In this document: positions 25,753 through 34,780 of the stretch, one piece after another
How positions within the stretch are numbered: position 1 is the first letter of the stretch
How the letters are laid out: the number at the start of each line of letters is the position of its first letter
Assembly (NCBI RefSeq): GCF_025515275.1
Contig: NZ_JAOPFU010000012.1
Span: forward strand, 1 to 64,000
Length of the DNA: 64,000 nt
DNA from: Catenovulum sp. 2E275
GTDB taxonomy: Bacteria; Pseudomonadota; Gammaproteobacteria; Enterobacterales; Alteromonadaceae
Direction: 5' to 3'
Program-made: the position numbers and the translations under genes
The notes under the pieces: model-generated
What the model was told of the DNA's origin: nothing
The model's database searches: none
What the model saw: the letters and a program-made list of their open reading frames with translations, nothing else

Positions 25753-26739
25753 ATGAAAAAGGCTATTTTCGTTTTATTAATTGTGTTTTGCATACCTGTA
25801 GGCAACGCTACAGAGCGACTGTTATGGGGGCATGTCTATGAAACCAGTGAACCCTTGCACAAATGGGCTGTGTGGGCGGCAGAGCAAATAAAAATTAAAA
25901 GTGAAGGGCGGATTGAAATTGATATTTTCCCTATTTCAATTTTAGGCAAAGAAGCTGAACTCAACGAAAGTTTAAGTTTGGGTGTGGTTGATATTATTTA
26001 TACAGGCACTAGTTTTGCGGCACAGCTCTCGCCTTCACTCGCAATTGCGGATTTACCATATGTATTTGACGGTTATCCGCATTGGCAAGCTTTTAACCAG
26101 AGTGATTTGTTAGTTAATTTAGCTAATGATTACGCTAGTTCAACAAACGGAAACCAAATACTTGGTAACAGCTATTACGGCCAGCGACATGTTACTTCGA
26201 ACAAGGCGATTGTCGATTTAGCTGGCATGCAAAATTTAAAAATACGCGTACCTAACGCCAGTATTTTTAAAGAGTTTCCATTAGCAGTCGGGGCAAACCC
26301 AACACCTATTGCTTTCTCTGAAGTGTATATGGCACTACAACAAGGTGTTGTTGATGCACAAGAAAATCCATTACCAACGATAAAAGCAAAGAAGCTTTAC
26401 GAAGTGCAAAAGCATATCAATCTAACCGGTCATATGATGGGTTCTATCCTTACTATTGTCAGTAGTTATCGATGGAATAAATTATCGGAGCAAGATAAAA
26501 AAATTGTCCAAGCTGTGTTGCAACAAGCCGCTGAAAAAGTGAGTGAAGAAACGCGTAATAACGAACTCGCGCTAATTAATTGGTTTCAACAAAACGGTAT
26601 CAGGGTTAACCAAGTCGACACACAAAGTTTGCGTCATGAAACGTTAAAACGACACGCGCCTTATGTAGCAAAAGTCGGCCGTGAAAACTATCAGAAACTG
26701 ATTGCGCTTAACCCAGAAAATACCTTGGGGGTTAAATAA
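25753..26739 (+). CDS. dctP: TRAP transporter substrate-binding protein (DctP)
   Basis: About 328 residues. Signal peptide MKKAIFVLLIVFCIPVGNA; a start at 25732 adds seven residues and cannot be excluded, since neither has a good ribosome site. DctP family fold: LLWGHVYETSEPLHKWA at the N-terminus, the selectivity region LKIRVPNASIFKEFP whose Arg binds the ligand carboxylate, and PTPIAFSEVYMALQQGVVDAQENP. TRAP binding proteins of this kind mostly carry sugar acids. Next to a periplasmic aldose dehydrogenase, an aldonate such as galactonate is the attractive guess. Three-gene operon DctP-DctQ-DctM with 2- and 4-bp gaps. Confidence 0.88.
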   Translation: MKKAIFVLLIVFCIPVGNATERLLWGHVYETSEPLHKWAVWAAEQIKIKSEGRIEIDIFPISILGKEAELNESLSLGVVDIIYTGTSFAAQLSPSLAIADLPYVFDGYPHWQAFNQSDLLVNLANDYASSTNGNQILGNSYYGQRHVTSNKAIVDLAGMQNLKIRVPNASIFKEFPLAVGANPTPIAFSEVYMALQQGVVDAQENPLPTIKAKKLYEVQKHINLTGHMMGSILTIVSSYRWNKLSEQDKKIVQAVLQQAAEKVSEETRNNELALINWFQQNGIRVNQVDTQSLRHETLKRHAPYVAKVGRENYQKLIALNPENTLGVK

Positions 26740-26741
26740 AG

Positions 26742-27242
26742 ATGGACACTGTAGAACTTGAACAAAAAGTAACATCATTAAAACAATTGCATGCAGAAGA
26801 CTGGCTCAGCTTAATCATTTTCTGGGGGCTAGCTATTATTCTATTTAGCCAGTTTTTTAGCCGGTATGTATTTAACTTTCCGTTAGGTTGGTCTGAAGAA
26901 GTGAGTCGCTATCTGCTTATTTTATTGGCGTTTGCTGGTGCTTGCATCGCCAGTCGCAACCAAGCGCATATCGCTATGACGTTATTTCATCGTTGGTTGC
27001 CAAAAAAAACACTCGGTAAACTGCAAATGGTTATTGAATGTTTTAACTGTGTGGTTATTTGTCTACTGGCATATTTTTGTTGGCAAATTATTCCATTGAT
27101 TTCGCCGCATTCATTGGCTTCATTGCCATTATCACTTACTTGGGTTTATGCACTTTTATTGGTATTTTTGTGCGCAATGCTCGCTCGTACACTGCGTATT
27201 GTGCTTGTCACCCCATACAAACACCAAACACAAGGGCTATAA
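26742..27242 (+). CDS. dctQ: TRAP transporter small membrane subunit (DctQ)
   Basis: 166 residues with four predicted membrane helices (around 20-40, 60-78, 95-118 and 130-150). The DctQ signature FSRYVFNFPLGWSEEVSRYLL is partly visible (residues about 38-58). It starts two bases after the dctP stop. It works with the large subunit in sodium-driven uptake of the DctP-bound acid. Confidence 0.88.
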   Translation: MDTVELEQKVTSLKQLHAEDWLSLIIFWGLAIILFSQFFSRYVFNFPLGWSEEVSRYLLILLAFAGACIASRNQAHIAMTLFHRWLPKKTLGKLQMVIECFNCVVICLLAYFCWQIIPLISPHSLASLPLSLTWVYALLLVFLCAMLARTLRIVLVTPYKHQTQGL

Positions 27243-27246
27243 AAAC

Positions 27247-28527
27247 ATGGTCATCGCAGTTTTATTTATTTCGTTACTTGTGCTGATTATGCTTGGCACC
27301 CCAGTCGCTTTTGCATTAATTGCTTCTGCTTTATTGGCTATTTTAGTTGATGGTCAACTACCAGAGTTAGTGGTTATGCACCGTATGGTTGCTGGTATCA
27401 ATAGCTTTCCTTTGTTGTCGATTCCATTTTTTGTATTTGCAGGCGCGTTAATGAATGCATCCGGTATTACTCAGCGTATTTTCGATTTTGCCAACTCTTT
27501 GGTCGGTTGGTTAAGAGGGGGTTTGGGTCATGTAAATGTAGGTGCTTCGGTATTGTTTGCTGGTATGTCTGGTGCTGCAGTTGCCGACGCAGGTGGGTTA
27601 GGCGCAATTGAAGTAAAAGCTATGCGTGATAAAGGTTACGACGCAGGTTTTGCTGTAGGTATTACCGCTGCTTCATCGACCATAGGGCCAATTATTCCAC
27701 CAAGCTTACCTATTATTATTTATGGTGTAATGGCATCCGCTTCTATCGGCCAATTATTTGCCGCAGGTTTAATTCCGGGTTTGTTAATGGCACTCGGTTT
27801 AATGATTATGATTGCTTGGTACGCAAGAAAGCGCAATTACCCAAAAGATGCCGGATTTTCTATTAATAAAACCATTGTAACTTTTAGATCGGCGTTTTTA
27901 TCGCTGATGACGCCTGTGATCATAATAGGTGGAATATTATTTGGTGTGTTTACTGCAACCGAAGCGGCGGTAGCTGCTAGCGCTTATGCTTTAGTTTTAA
28001 GTTCAGTGATCTACAAAACGCTGACGTTTAAACAGCTGGTTAATATAAGCTTAGAAACCATAGAGACCACAAGTATCATTTTGTTAATTATCGCGGGGGC
28101 ATCAATTTTCTCTTGGGTATTAACCACTCAACAAATCACTGAATTATTTACTCAATGGATGTTAGGTTTTACCCAAAACAAAACTCTGTTGCTGCTATTA
28201 ATGGTGCTCATTCTATTTATAGTTGGTTGTTTTATGGAAACCATAGCCGCCATCACAATTTTAACGCCGGTATTATTGCCAATAGCCATCAGCTTAGGCA
28301 TAGATCCTGTGCACTTTGGCATTATTATGGTGCTTAATTTAATGATAGGTTTGTTAACCCCACCTGTCGGAATGGTGTTGTACGTATTGTCACGCGTGAC
28401 TAAAGTACCATTCGAAACTTGCACAAAAGCCACGCTGCCTTTTTTAATGCCATTGATATTTGTTTTAATCTTAGTGACATTTATTCCTGAATTGTCCTTG
28501 TGGTTGCCATCGGTATTGTATGAGTGA
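27247..28527 (+). CDS. dctM: TRAP transporter large membrane subunit (DctM)
   Basis: 426 residues, about 12 membrane helices. Start chosen at ATG 27247 (MVIAVLFISLLVLIMLGTPVAFAL), four bases after dctQ. The frame is open back to 27148 but that would overlap dctQ by about 95 bases. Typical DctM stretches: FPLLSIPFFVFAGALM, GMSGAAVADAGGLGAIE, ASSTIGPIIPPSLPIIIYG. C-terminal half LMIGLLTPPVGMVLYVLS carries the second repeat of the transport motif. Followed by a terminator at 28541. Confidence 0.92.
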   Translation: MVIAVLFISLLVLIMLGTPVAFALIASALLAILVDGQLPELVVMHRMVAGINSFPLLSIPFFVFAGALMNASGITQRIFDFANSLVGWLRGGLGHVNVGASVLFAGMSGAAVADAGGLGAIEVKAMRDKGYDAGFAVGITAASSTIGPIIPPSLPIIIYGVMASASIGQLFAAGLIPGLLMALGLMIMIAWYARKRNYPKDAGFSINKTIVTFRSAFLSLMTPVIIIGGILFGVFTATEAAVAASAYALVLSSVIYKTLTFKQLVNISLETIETTSIILLIIAGASIFSWVLTTQQITELFTQWMLGFTQNKTLLLLLMVLILFIVGCFMETIAAITILTPVLLPIAISLGIDPVHFGIIMVLNLMIGLLTPPVGMVLYVLSRVTKVPFETCTKATLPFLMPLIFVLILVTFIPELSLWLPSVLYE

Positions 28528-28540
28528 TATTTAAAGTAAA

Positions 28541-28583
28541 TATCTCAAGTACGCTTGCATTGCCCGCTTGAGATAATTTTTTT
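28541..28583 (+). terminator. Rho-independent terminator of TRAP operon
   Basis: TATCTCAAG pairs with CTTGAGATA around a 17-base loop, followed by ATTTTTTTT. Confidence 0.75.
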
Positions 28584-28795
28584 AAACAGTTAACTTCTAA
28601 TTTCTTTAGCTAATTATAGAAGGGGATATTTAAATTTCACTTCAATATTTTAAATTGGTGTTTCGCAGGGAAGACGAGATATAACCACAAGTTAAACCTA
28701 TCAATGTTATTATCCTTTTTAACATCTTTTACCATAAAGATTTAAACTAGCATCTTAAATGTATTTTTTTTGTAAATTACACTTGCTTATAGTTG

Positions 28796-28807
28796 ATTGT
28801 TGACAAT
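28796..28807. promoter_or_regulatory. Operator-like motif before TonB receptor
   Basis: ATTGTTGACAAT followed by ATACTATA, 91 bases before the receptor ATG. The remainder of 28584-28898 is AT-rich leader and promoter without a gene. Confidence 0.6.
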
Positions 28808-28898
28808 ATACTATATGCATGTTGTATGTGTTCTGTTTTATGTTTGTCAGGATGCAACTATCAGCATAAATTTGTAAATTCCTTAGCGGAGATGAAAA

Positions 28899-31800
28899 AT
28901 GCCAACAATGAACAAACGATTTAAATTAAGTGCGCTGTCGCTAGCTTTGCTGTCTACCAGCTCAATGCAAGCTTATGCAGCTGAAGATAATTCAATAGAA
29001 CAAGAACAAGACGAAGTAGAAGTTATTGAAATTCAAGGTATACGCGGAAGTTTAGCAAAGTCGATAAATGATAAACGCTTTTCAAAAAATATCGCCGATA
29101 CTATTAATGCGGAAGATATCGGGAAAAATACCGATCAAAACATAGCTGATGCATTGGGGCGTGTGACCGGCGTATCTATTGTTAGCCGAGACGGAGAAGG
29201 CTCACAAATTACGGTACGTGGTGCAACATCACAACAAAATAATATCTCGTTAAATGGTCAACAAATGACCACAACAGATTTTAGCCAAGCAGTAGATTTA
29301 AGTACCTTTTCATCTGATATTTTGTCGCGGTTAGAAGTGGTTAAAACACCAAGTGCGGATCATGATGAAGGCTCTTTAGGTGGTAGTGTAAACTTGGTCA
29401 CTGTTAAGCCATTAGATATTCCGTACACAATCAGAAACATGACGCTACAAGGCCGTTATAATGATTTTGTTGATGAATCTGATTATAAACTTCAATTTAC
29501 AGTTTCAGATAAGTTTTTAGACGATACTTTAGGTGTTGTTGTAACAGCTTATACCGAAACAAACTCAACTCGTCGTGACCAATATCGCGTAGAAAATTTC
29601 GTTGCTTCAGAAACTCATGATGTTGCTTCAGATCAGCACGGAAATTTATTGTCAGGTGTGCGCGCGATCGAGCCGCAAAATACCATGTATGAGTTAAATC
29701 AATCCGATACCGACAGAAAAGGCTTAACTTTAGGTGTGCAATGGCTCCCAACTGATGCTAGCCAAGTTACATTTGATTTAACCTACACTAAACAAACTAA
29801 AGAGACCATGTACGATGCGGTTTTATCCCGTAAAACCGGTGGTAATTACAAAAATTTGGTTGAAGGGGAAGCGCCGTTGGCTAACTACCCTGGCCTAATT
29901 GCCGATTCAACAGATCCTCAAGCAGATTGGTACACAATAGATACAGATACCAACACCTTTATTAAAAAATTAGACAGATTTGGTGCTGGTGATATTCGTC
30001 GTTCTGAGGGAGGTGATGAACAAGAAAACTTAAATATATCTTTAAAATATGACCTTGATATCACGGATGACCTGAGAATGGGTATTCAACTAGGCCATTC
30101 AAATAGTAAATCTAACAACTTACCGAATGCTTGGACTGCAATGCAGAACTACCAGCAGGTTGCTGGCCCTATGTTATTTGAAGTGCCAATTGACCAATTG
30201 CAACCTGTTGGTTTTGACTGTACGTCAGGTCGATGTGAAATGGTTACAGGTGATCAATTCTTAGGTCTAGGTGAACACAACGATACTTATACTGATGAAA
30301 ACGGTGAATTACAGCCAGCTTGGAATGACAATACAAACGTTGTAACAGGTTATAACCCAGCGGATTTAGATTCTTATCATTTAGGTTTTATTTCTGTAAA
30401 CGATACAACAGTTGAAGATACATTAAATAATGCTCAAATAGATTTTGATTATTATCTAGATTGGGGACCTATTACTTCGATTGAATTTGGAGGTAAGCTA
30501 AGTCGTCGTGAAAAACTGGTTGATAACCAACAATATACTTTTACGTCGTCAACACAAACCGAAGTTATTACCGATGAATTTGGTAATACCATCGTTTTAC
30601 CAAGTGGCCCATTAAGTGGTATCCGTGGTTCGATGATTGCCGATGAAAATGGTTTGGCTTATGACGATTTTATGAGCTCTTTAGGCTATGGCCGTAGCCC
30701 AGCAACGCGAGGTTGGACACCGATTGATGTTCTTGAAGCTAGGGATTTAGTATTAGATAACGAAAACACAGTACCTAATATAGATAATACTAAAACCAGA
30801 AACACAGATTTAGATACCCAAGCGGTTTATTTTAAAGCTAACTTTGAATTAATGGATGGGCGTTTAACCGGTGATCTTGGTGTTCGATATGTTAAGACCG
30901 AAGTTGAAACTCAAGGTTATGCAGGCGCTAACTTCTGGTCACATACAGACTTTAACTTGGAGCGAGAATTCGACCACGTTAAATTAAAAGAATTGCGTGA
31001 CACGTCATTACCAGCATGTCGCCCATTAAGCTCGGACGATCCTCAAGGTTATACGAAAAAATTTGAACGTGTTGATGGTTTGGGTTGGGATACCTCGTCT
31101 GGTCCTGATCCTTCTGGCTGGACTAGAATTGCTGATCAAGGCCCTTGTCATGATCCAAATTATGCGTCATGGCATACGCTAGTGACTGACAGCATCCCTG
31201 ATTCACAGCAAGAATTACCAGTCATGGGTTGGGATACTATGTGGCGATATGCTGATGTTTCTACATCCCATATAAATGGTTGGGGTAGTGATGTTATTAA
31301 CTGGGACGGTTCAGCTCCGGGAGCGCGTGACTATGTTGGTTTCTTACCAGAAACAATCACCAATCAAAGAACAAAATCTACACCAGCTATTGGATCTCAC
31401 AGTTATACCAATGTGCTGCCGAGTTTAAATTTAAACTATGCTTTTTCTGATGAGTTTGTTGGCCGTTTTGCGATTTCAAAAACCATGACACGTCCTGAAA
31501 TTGACCAACTTAGACCAGGGTTTGCTTTAAAAGAAGGTGGTTATTGGAATAGCGGAAGCTCCTTCTACGGCAGTGAAGTAGATATGTATAACACCAAACT
31601 GGAGCCACTTGAATCAAATAACTTAGATGTTTCGTTAGAATGGTATTTTAATCCTACTTCCATGTTAAGTATGGCTGTCTTCCACAAAGACATGAAAAAT
31701 TTCACGGATATCAATACTGAAATAACCTACTTAACAGACCTTAGAGAGTTTACCGGAACAATTGATGCTTCAACAATTACTTTGTTAGCTGATGATTCAC

Positions 31801-32546
31801 TGCCAGACAGTGGCTTAACCGGATGTATGCCAGTTCGTTCAACGGCGGATGGTTTCAGAAATGCTAATGACGCCTTAGTATTGAGTGATGACATGAAAGA
31901 CTTATGTCAACAATTCCAAATCAACAAAGTTGTTAACGGTAAGGGCGCTAAAATTACTGGTTTGGAGCTTGGTTACTCTCAAACTTATGATTTTTTACCT
32001 GGCTTGTTAAGTGGGCTTGGTATGTCAGCAAACTATACCTATCAAAATAGTAAATATGATTCTGATATCTCAGCGGTAACAGGTGAGCCTTTACCTGAAT
32101 ATCCAGTGGCTGATACCCCTGAGCACACCTATAACCTGACTACTTTCTGGGAGCAGGATGGACATCAAATTCGTCTAAGCTATCGTGGTTCATCCGATTC
32201 TCTAGTTGGTACTGATTGGAATACAGGTTTTAGAGGTCGTACATGGAACCAAGGTTCAATTTGGAATGAAGGACGAGATACTCTCGACTTATCATTGTCT
32301 TACCAAATGAATGAACAAATCAGTTTTACTTTCCAAGCGGTTAATTTAACTGATGCAGCATACAGAACTTATTTCACAAGTAGAACCTTAGAAGTGCAGC
32401 GAGTATATGCTGACAATGCCAATGGCTATGACTTTATTGCGCTTGAGGAGGGTAATCCGCTCGAAGGCGATGCACCTAAGTCACGTACGTATACAGAATA
32501 CAAAGTGGGTACCACTTACCGCTTAGGTATGCGCGTAAATTTCTAA
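28899..32546 (+). CDS. TonB-dependent receptor (Xanth-Caul type)
   Basis: 1215 residues, an outer-membrane importer powered by TonB. Signal peptide ends near AYAAE. TonB-box region EVIEIQGIRGSLAKS (about 43-57). Plug domain about 58-190 (DIGKNTDQNIADALGRVTGV, VTVRGA-like ITVRGATSQQ, LEVVKTPSADHDEGSLGGSVNL). Beta barrel to the C-terminus, ending TTYRLGMRVNF with terminal Phe, as outer-membrane proteins do. Larger than usual because of long extracellular loops around 730-850. Start has cggagatgaaaa upstream. First gene of a unit with a glycan-binding-like lipoprotein, a halogenase-like flavoprotein and SapC; probably imports agaro- or porphyran oligosaccharides. Confidence 0.93.
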   Translation: MPTMNKRFKLSALSLALLSTSSMQAYAAEDNSIEQEQDEVEVIEIQGIRGSLAKSINDKRFSKNIADTINAEDIGKNTDQNIADALGRVTGVSIVSRDGEGSQITVRGATSQQNNISLNGQQMTTTDFSQAVDLSTFSSDILSRLEVVKTPSADHDEGSLGGSVNLVTVKPLDIPYTIRNMTLQGRYNDFVDESDYKLQFTVSDKFLDDTLGVVVTAYTETNSTRRDQYRVENFVASETHDVASDQHGNLLSGVRAIEPQNTMYELNQSDTDRKGLTLGVQWLPTDASQVTFDLTYTKQTKETMYDAVLSRKTGGNYKNLVEGEAPLANYPGLIADSTDPQADWYTIDTDTNTFIKKLDRFGAGDIRRSEGGDEQENLNISLKYDLDITDDLRMGIQLGHSNSKSNNLPNAWTAMQNYQQVAGPMLFEVPIDQLQPVGFDCTSGRCEMVTGDQFLGLGEHNDTYTDENGELQPAWNDNTNVVTGYNPADLDSYHLGFISVNDTTVEDTLNNAQIDFDYYLDWGPITSIEFGGKLSRREKLVDNQQYTFTSSTQTEVITDEFGNTIVLPSGPLSGIRGSMIADENGLAYDDFMSSLGYGRSPATRGWTPIDVLEARDLVLDNENTVPNIDNTKTRNTDLDTQAVYFKANFELMDGRLTGDLGVRYVKTEVETQGYAGANFWSHTDFNLEREFDHVKLKELRDTSLPACRPLSSDDPQGYTKKFERVDGLGWDTSSGPDPSGWTRIADQGPCHDPNYASWHTLVTDSIPDSQQELPVMGWDTMWRYADVSTSHINGWGSDVINWDGSAPGARDYVGFLPETITNQRTKSTPAIGSHSYTNVLPSLNLNYAFSDEFVGRFAISKTMTRPEIDQLRPGFALKEGGYWNSGSSFYGSEVDMYNTKLEPLESNNLDVSLEWYFNPTSMLSMAVFHKDMKNFTDINTEITYLTDLREFTGTIDASTITLLADDSLPDSGLTGCMPVRSTADGFRNANDALVLSDDMKDLCQQFQINKVVNGKGAKITGLELGYSQTYDFLPGLLSGLGMSANYTYQNSKYDSDISAVTGEPLPEYPVADTPEHTYNLTTFWEQDGHQIRLSYRGSSDSLVGTDWNTGFRGRTWNQGSIWNEGRDTLDLSLSYQMNEQISFTFQAVNLTDAAYRTYFTSRTLEVQRVYADNANGYDFIALEEGNPLEGDAPKSRTYTEYKVGTTYRLGMRVNF

Positions 32547-32560
32547 TTTTATAAATTATA

Positions 32561-32580
32561 AGGCGCATATTCATGCGCCT
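32561..32580 (+). terminator. Intergenic hairpin, possible attenuator
   Basis: AGGCGCAT-ATTC-ATGCGCCT, perfect 8-bp stem, followed only by ATTAAAGG. The weak T tract suggests partial termination or RNA processing that lowers expression of the downstream lipoprotein relative to the receptor. Confidence 0.45.
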
Positions 32581-32592
32581 ATTAAAGGTTAA

Positions 32593-34683
32593 ATGGTGTT
32601 GATTATGAAATTATTTAAACAATCTCTACTTGTGGCTGCTGTATTATCAGGATTAACAGCCTGTTCTGAAGATGATTACTCACCAGAAGCTCAAGTAAAT
32701 GATAATGCACCCACTCATGGTGGCGATATTAGTGTTATTGTAAATGAAAATGATGCTTTTCAGTTTTTATACATGTTAGGCACACAAGCTGGTCAAAAAT
32801 CAGGTGACGGTATTGCAATTGACTTAGATGGCAATATTTTAAGTGTGACTGATGTGTCGGCTGATACTGAAGATTTGACAGGGATTGAAATTGGTGATTT
32901 AAAGGTTGGTGTAAGGCCTGAACTGCTGAAAGACCAGCTAGATACGGGTGATACCCGTACGGTTACTTTAAGTTATAAAGTAACCGATGGTATTAATACA
33001 GTTGATAGAAAAATGGTCATCAATATTGAAGGTGAGGATTTTGCACCAGAAGTATCGGGTGATTTAAGTGCAAATTTCACCAAAGATTCAACTGCTAGCT
33101 CGCTTGATTTATTAAGTGGCGTGACCGATGCCGATGGTGAAGTATTGACTGTTGCTGACTTAACTGCCGACGCGACAAATCCATTTGATTTGCCTGTTAG
33201 CCTTTCTGGCACCGATTTAAACATAGATATTGCCTCGGTTAAAGATCAAATACCGGACGGTAGCAAACTAACCTTCAAGTTTACTTATAATGTTAAAGAT
33301 CATAACCACAGCATCGAGCGTAATGTATCGATTAATGTTCTAGGTGTTAAAGATGTCCCTGGTGCACCGCTATTTGCTGAATATTTTTTATCGGATGAAC
33401 TGACTGAAAATTCTAATGCAAAGGTTTATGATCTTATCCAAGGTGCTGTAGATCGTGAAGGTGATCAGATTGTCGTACAGGATCTTAAACTAGATGGTTC
33501 AACAGATTTACCGTTTGCCGCTGAGCTTGAAGGTACAAATCTGAAGTTTTACCCGACAGCGTATTTAACCGAAATCCAAGCCGGTAAATCTAAAACCTTA
33601 GAGTTTACTTATAGAGTAGCCGATGAAAACGGTAATCAATCAGACGGTGAGCGCACATTAACTATTAAAGTCAATGGGGTTGAGTCAAATATCTTGGTGA
33701 AAAATGGTGCTACATCTGGCTTTGAAGGGCTAGCTGAAGGTGACTTAGCGGCTAGTTCAGGTTGGGCAAAATTTGGTTGGGAAAATCCTATTTTACCTCA
33801 GGTTTCTAAAGTAACCGCTCGCTCAGGTGAAAATAGTGTATTTATTGACAGCGGTGTAGGGATTGTCAATAACTGGCCTGCACAAGAAAATCGTGTTTAT
33901 TATTATGCTGGTTGGTTTAAAACAGTTGATCCTGTGACTAGTAACTTTGTCCATTTTAATGCTTACGGTGAAGCAGATGCAGGCCGTGCATGGTGGGATG
34001 GTGGATTTAGACCATGGGTTGCTGACTCTACTCAATGGAATGAAGGTGTAAAAGTATTCCATACTTTTGAAGGTGGATTACCAATTTATCCAAAAGCTGC
34101 TTTCCAAGCATTTAATGGACCTGCTGGTGGCAATTCAACTACTGGCGCTTATGTTGATGACATAAAAATAGTCGATATTACAGATATTGACCCTATGTTA
34201 AATGACTTATTGGCTGATAATGCTGGTTTGTTTGAATCAGATGATCTTCCAACCAATAATGGTGAAGGTAATATAACTATCACTCAAGAAGCTCAGTTTG
34301 TAAGCGATGGTACGCGTGCACTTTCTGTTGATACCACTGGTAAATCAGGTTATTCGGCAGATGTGATGTTGCCAATTAAAGCGGGTGCAATTAAAGCTGG
34401 TGGCCGTTATATGCTTCAATTAAATATTCAAGCGAGTAATGCCGCAGCTGATATCCAACATCAAGCTTTTGAAGCTAGACTTGAAACTGCAAATGGCAAC
34501 GTTTTAGCCTTCGGTCAAGTTTGGGGCAATGGCAAAAATGAGGCTGTTCGTGTTGTTTTAAACACAGAAGCTGCAACTGGTACTCCTGATTGGCAAGCTG
34601 AAGATGTCAGCTTGCGTATATTATTTAAGCTTGCAGATACTCAGTTTTATGTTGATAACGTAACTGTTTTCGCAATTCCTTAA
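32593..34683 (+). CDS. Ig-like repeat and CBM-like surface lipoprotein
   Basis: 696 residues. Lipoprotein signal (LTACSEDD); ATG 32593 has aaagg close upstream, while ATG 32605 (MKLFKQSLL) gives a more usual signal. Three cadherin/tandem Ig-like repeats (about 40-365; recurring VTDADGEVLTVADL and TFKFTYNVKDHN patterns) are followed by two jelly-roll domains resembling CBM4/9-type modules (about 370-535, GWAKFGWENPILP and AYVDDIKIVDI; about 545-696, ending FYVDNVTVFAIP). No catalytic motif. Directly behind a TonB receptor, it is probably a surface glycan-binding protein, functionally like SusD/SGBP in Bacteroidetes. The residue after the lipid Cys is Ser, consistent with the outer membrane. 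Confidence 0.7.
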   Translation: MVLIMKLFKQSLLVAAVLSGLTACSEDDYSPEAQVNDNAPTHGGDISVIVNENDAFQFLYMLGTQAGQKSGDGIAIDLDGNILSVTDVSADTEDLTGIEIGDLKVGVRPELLKDQLDTGDTRTVTLSYKVTDGINTVDRKMVINIEGEDFAPEVSGDLSANFTKDSTASSLDLLSGVTDADGEVLTVADLTADATNPFDLPVSLSGTDLNIDIASVKDQIPDGSKLTFKFTYNVKDHNHSIERNVSINVLGVKDVPGAPLFAEYFLSDELTENSNAKVYDLIQGAVDREGDQIVVQDLKLDGSTDLPFAAELEGTNLKFYPTAYLTEIQAGKSKTLEFTYRVADENGNQSDGERTLTIKVNGVESNILVKNGATSGFEGLAEGDLAASSGWAKFGWENPILPQVSKVTARSGENSVFIDSGVGIVNNWPAQENRVYYYAGWFKTVDPVTSNFVHFNAYGEADAGRAWWDGGFRPWVADSTQWNEGVKVFHTFEGGLPIYPKAAFQAFNGPAGGNSTTGAYVDDIKIVDITDIDPMLNDLLADNAGLFESDDLPTNNGEGNITITQEAQFVSDGTRALSVDTTGKSGYSADVMLPIKAGAIKAGGRYMLQLNIQASNAAADIQHQAFEARLETANGNVLAFGQVWGNGKNEAVRVVLNTEAATGTPDWQAEDVSLRILFKLADTQFYVDNVTVFAIP

Positions 34684-34712
34684 GAATTCACTAAGCTTGA
34701 TATAAACAATAC

Positions 34713-34739
34713 AAAAGCCCAGTTTAAGCTGGGCTTTTT
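34713..34739 (+). terminator. Rho-independent terminator
   Basis: AAAAGCCCAG (34713-34722) pairs with CTGGGCTTTT (34729-34738), followed by TG. The halogenase gene starts about 40 bases later and may rely on readthrough or its own promoter. Confidence 0.8.
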
Positions 34740-34780
34740 GTTAAGTAACTAAGTTTAAACTTGAAAAATTGGGGTTACAG

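Noticed and set aside
28800-28805. TTGACA inside the recurring motif read as a -35 box
   Set aside because: No suitable -10 box lies 16-18 bases downstream at several of the sites (18024, 37279), and other copies read TTAACA; an operator explains the symmetry better.
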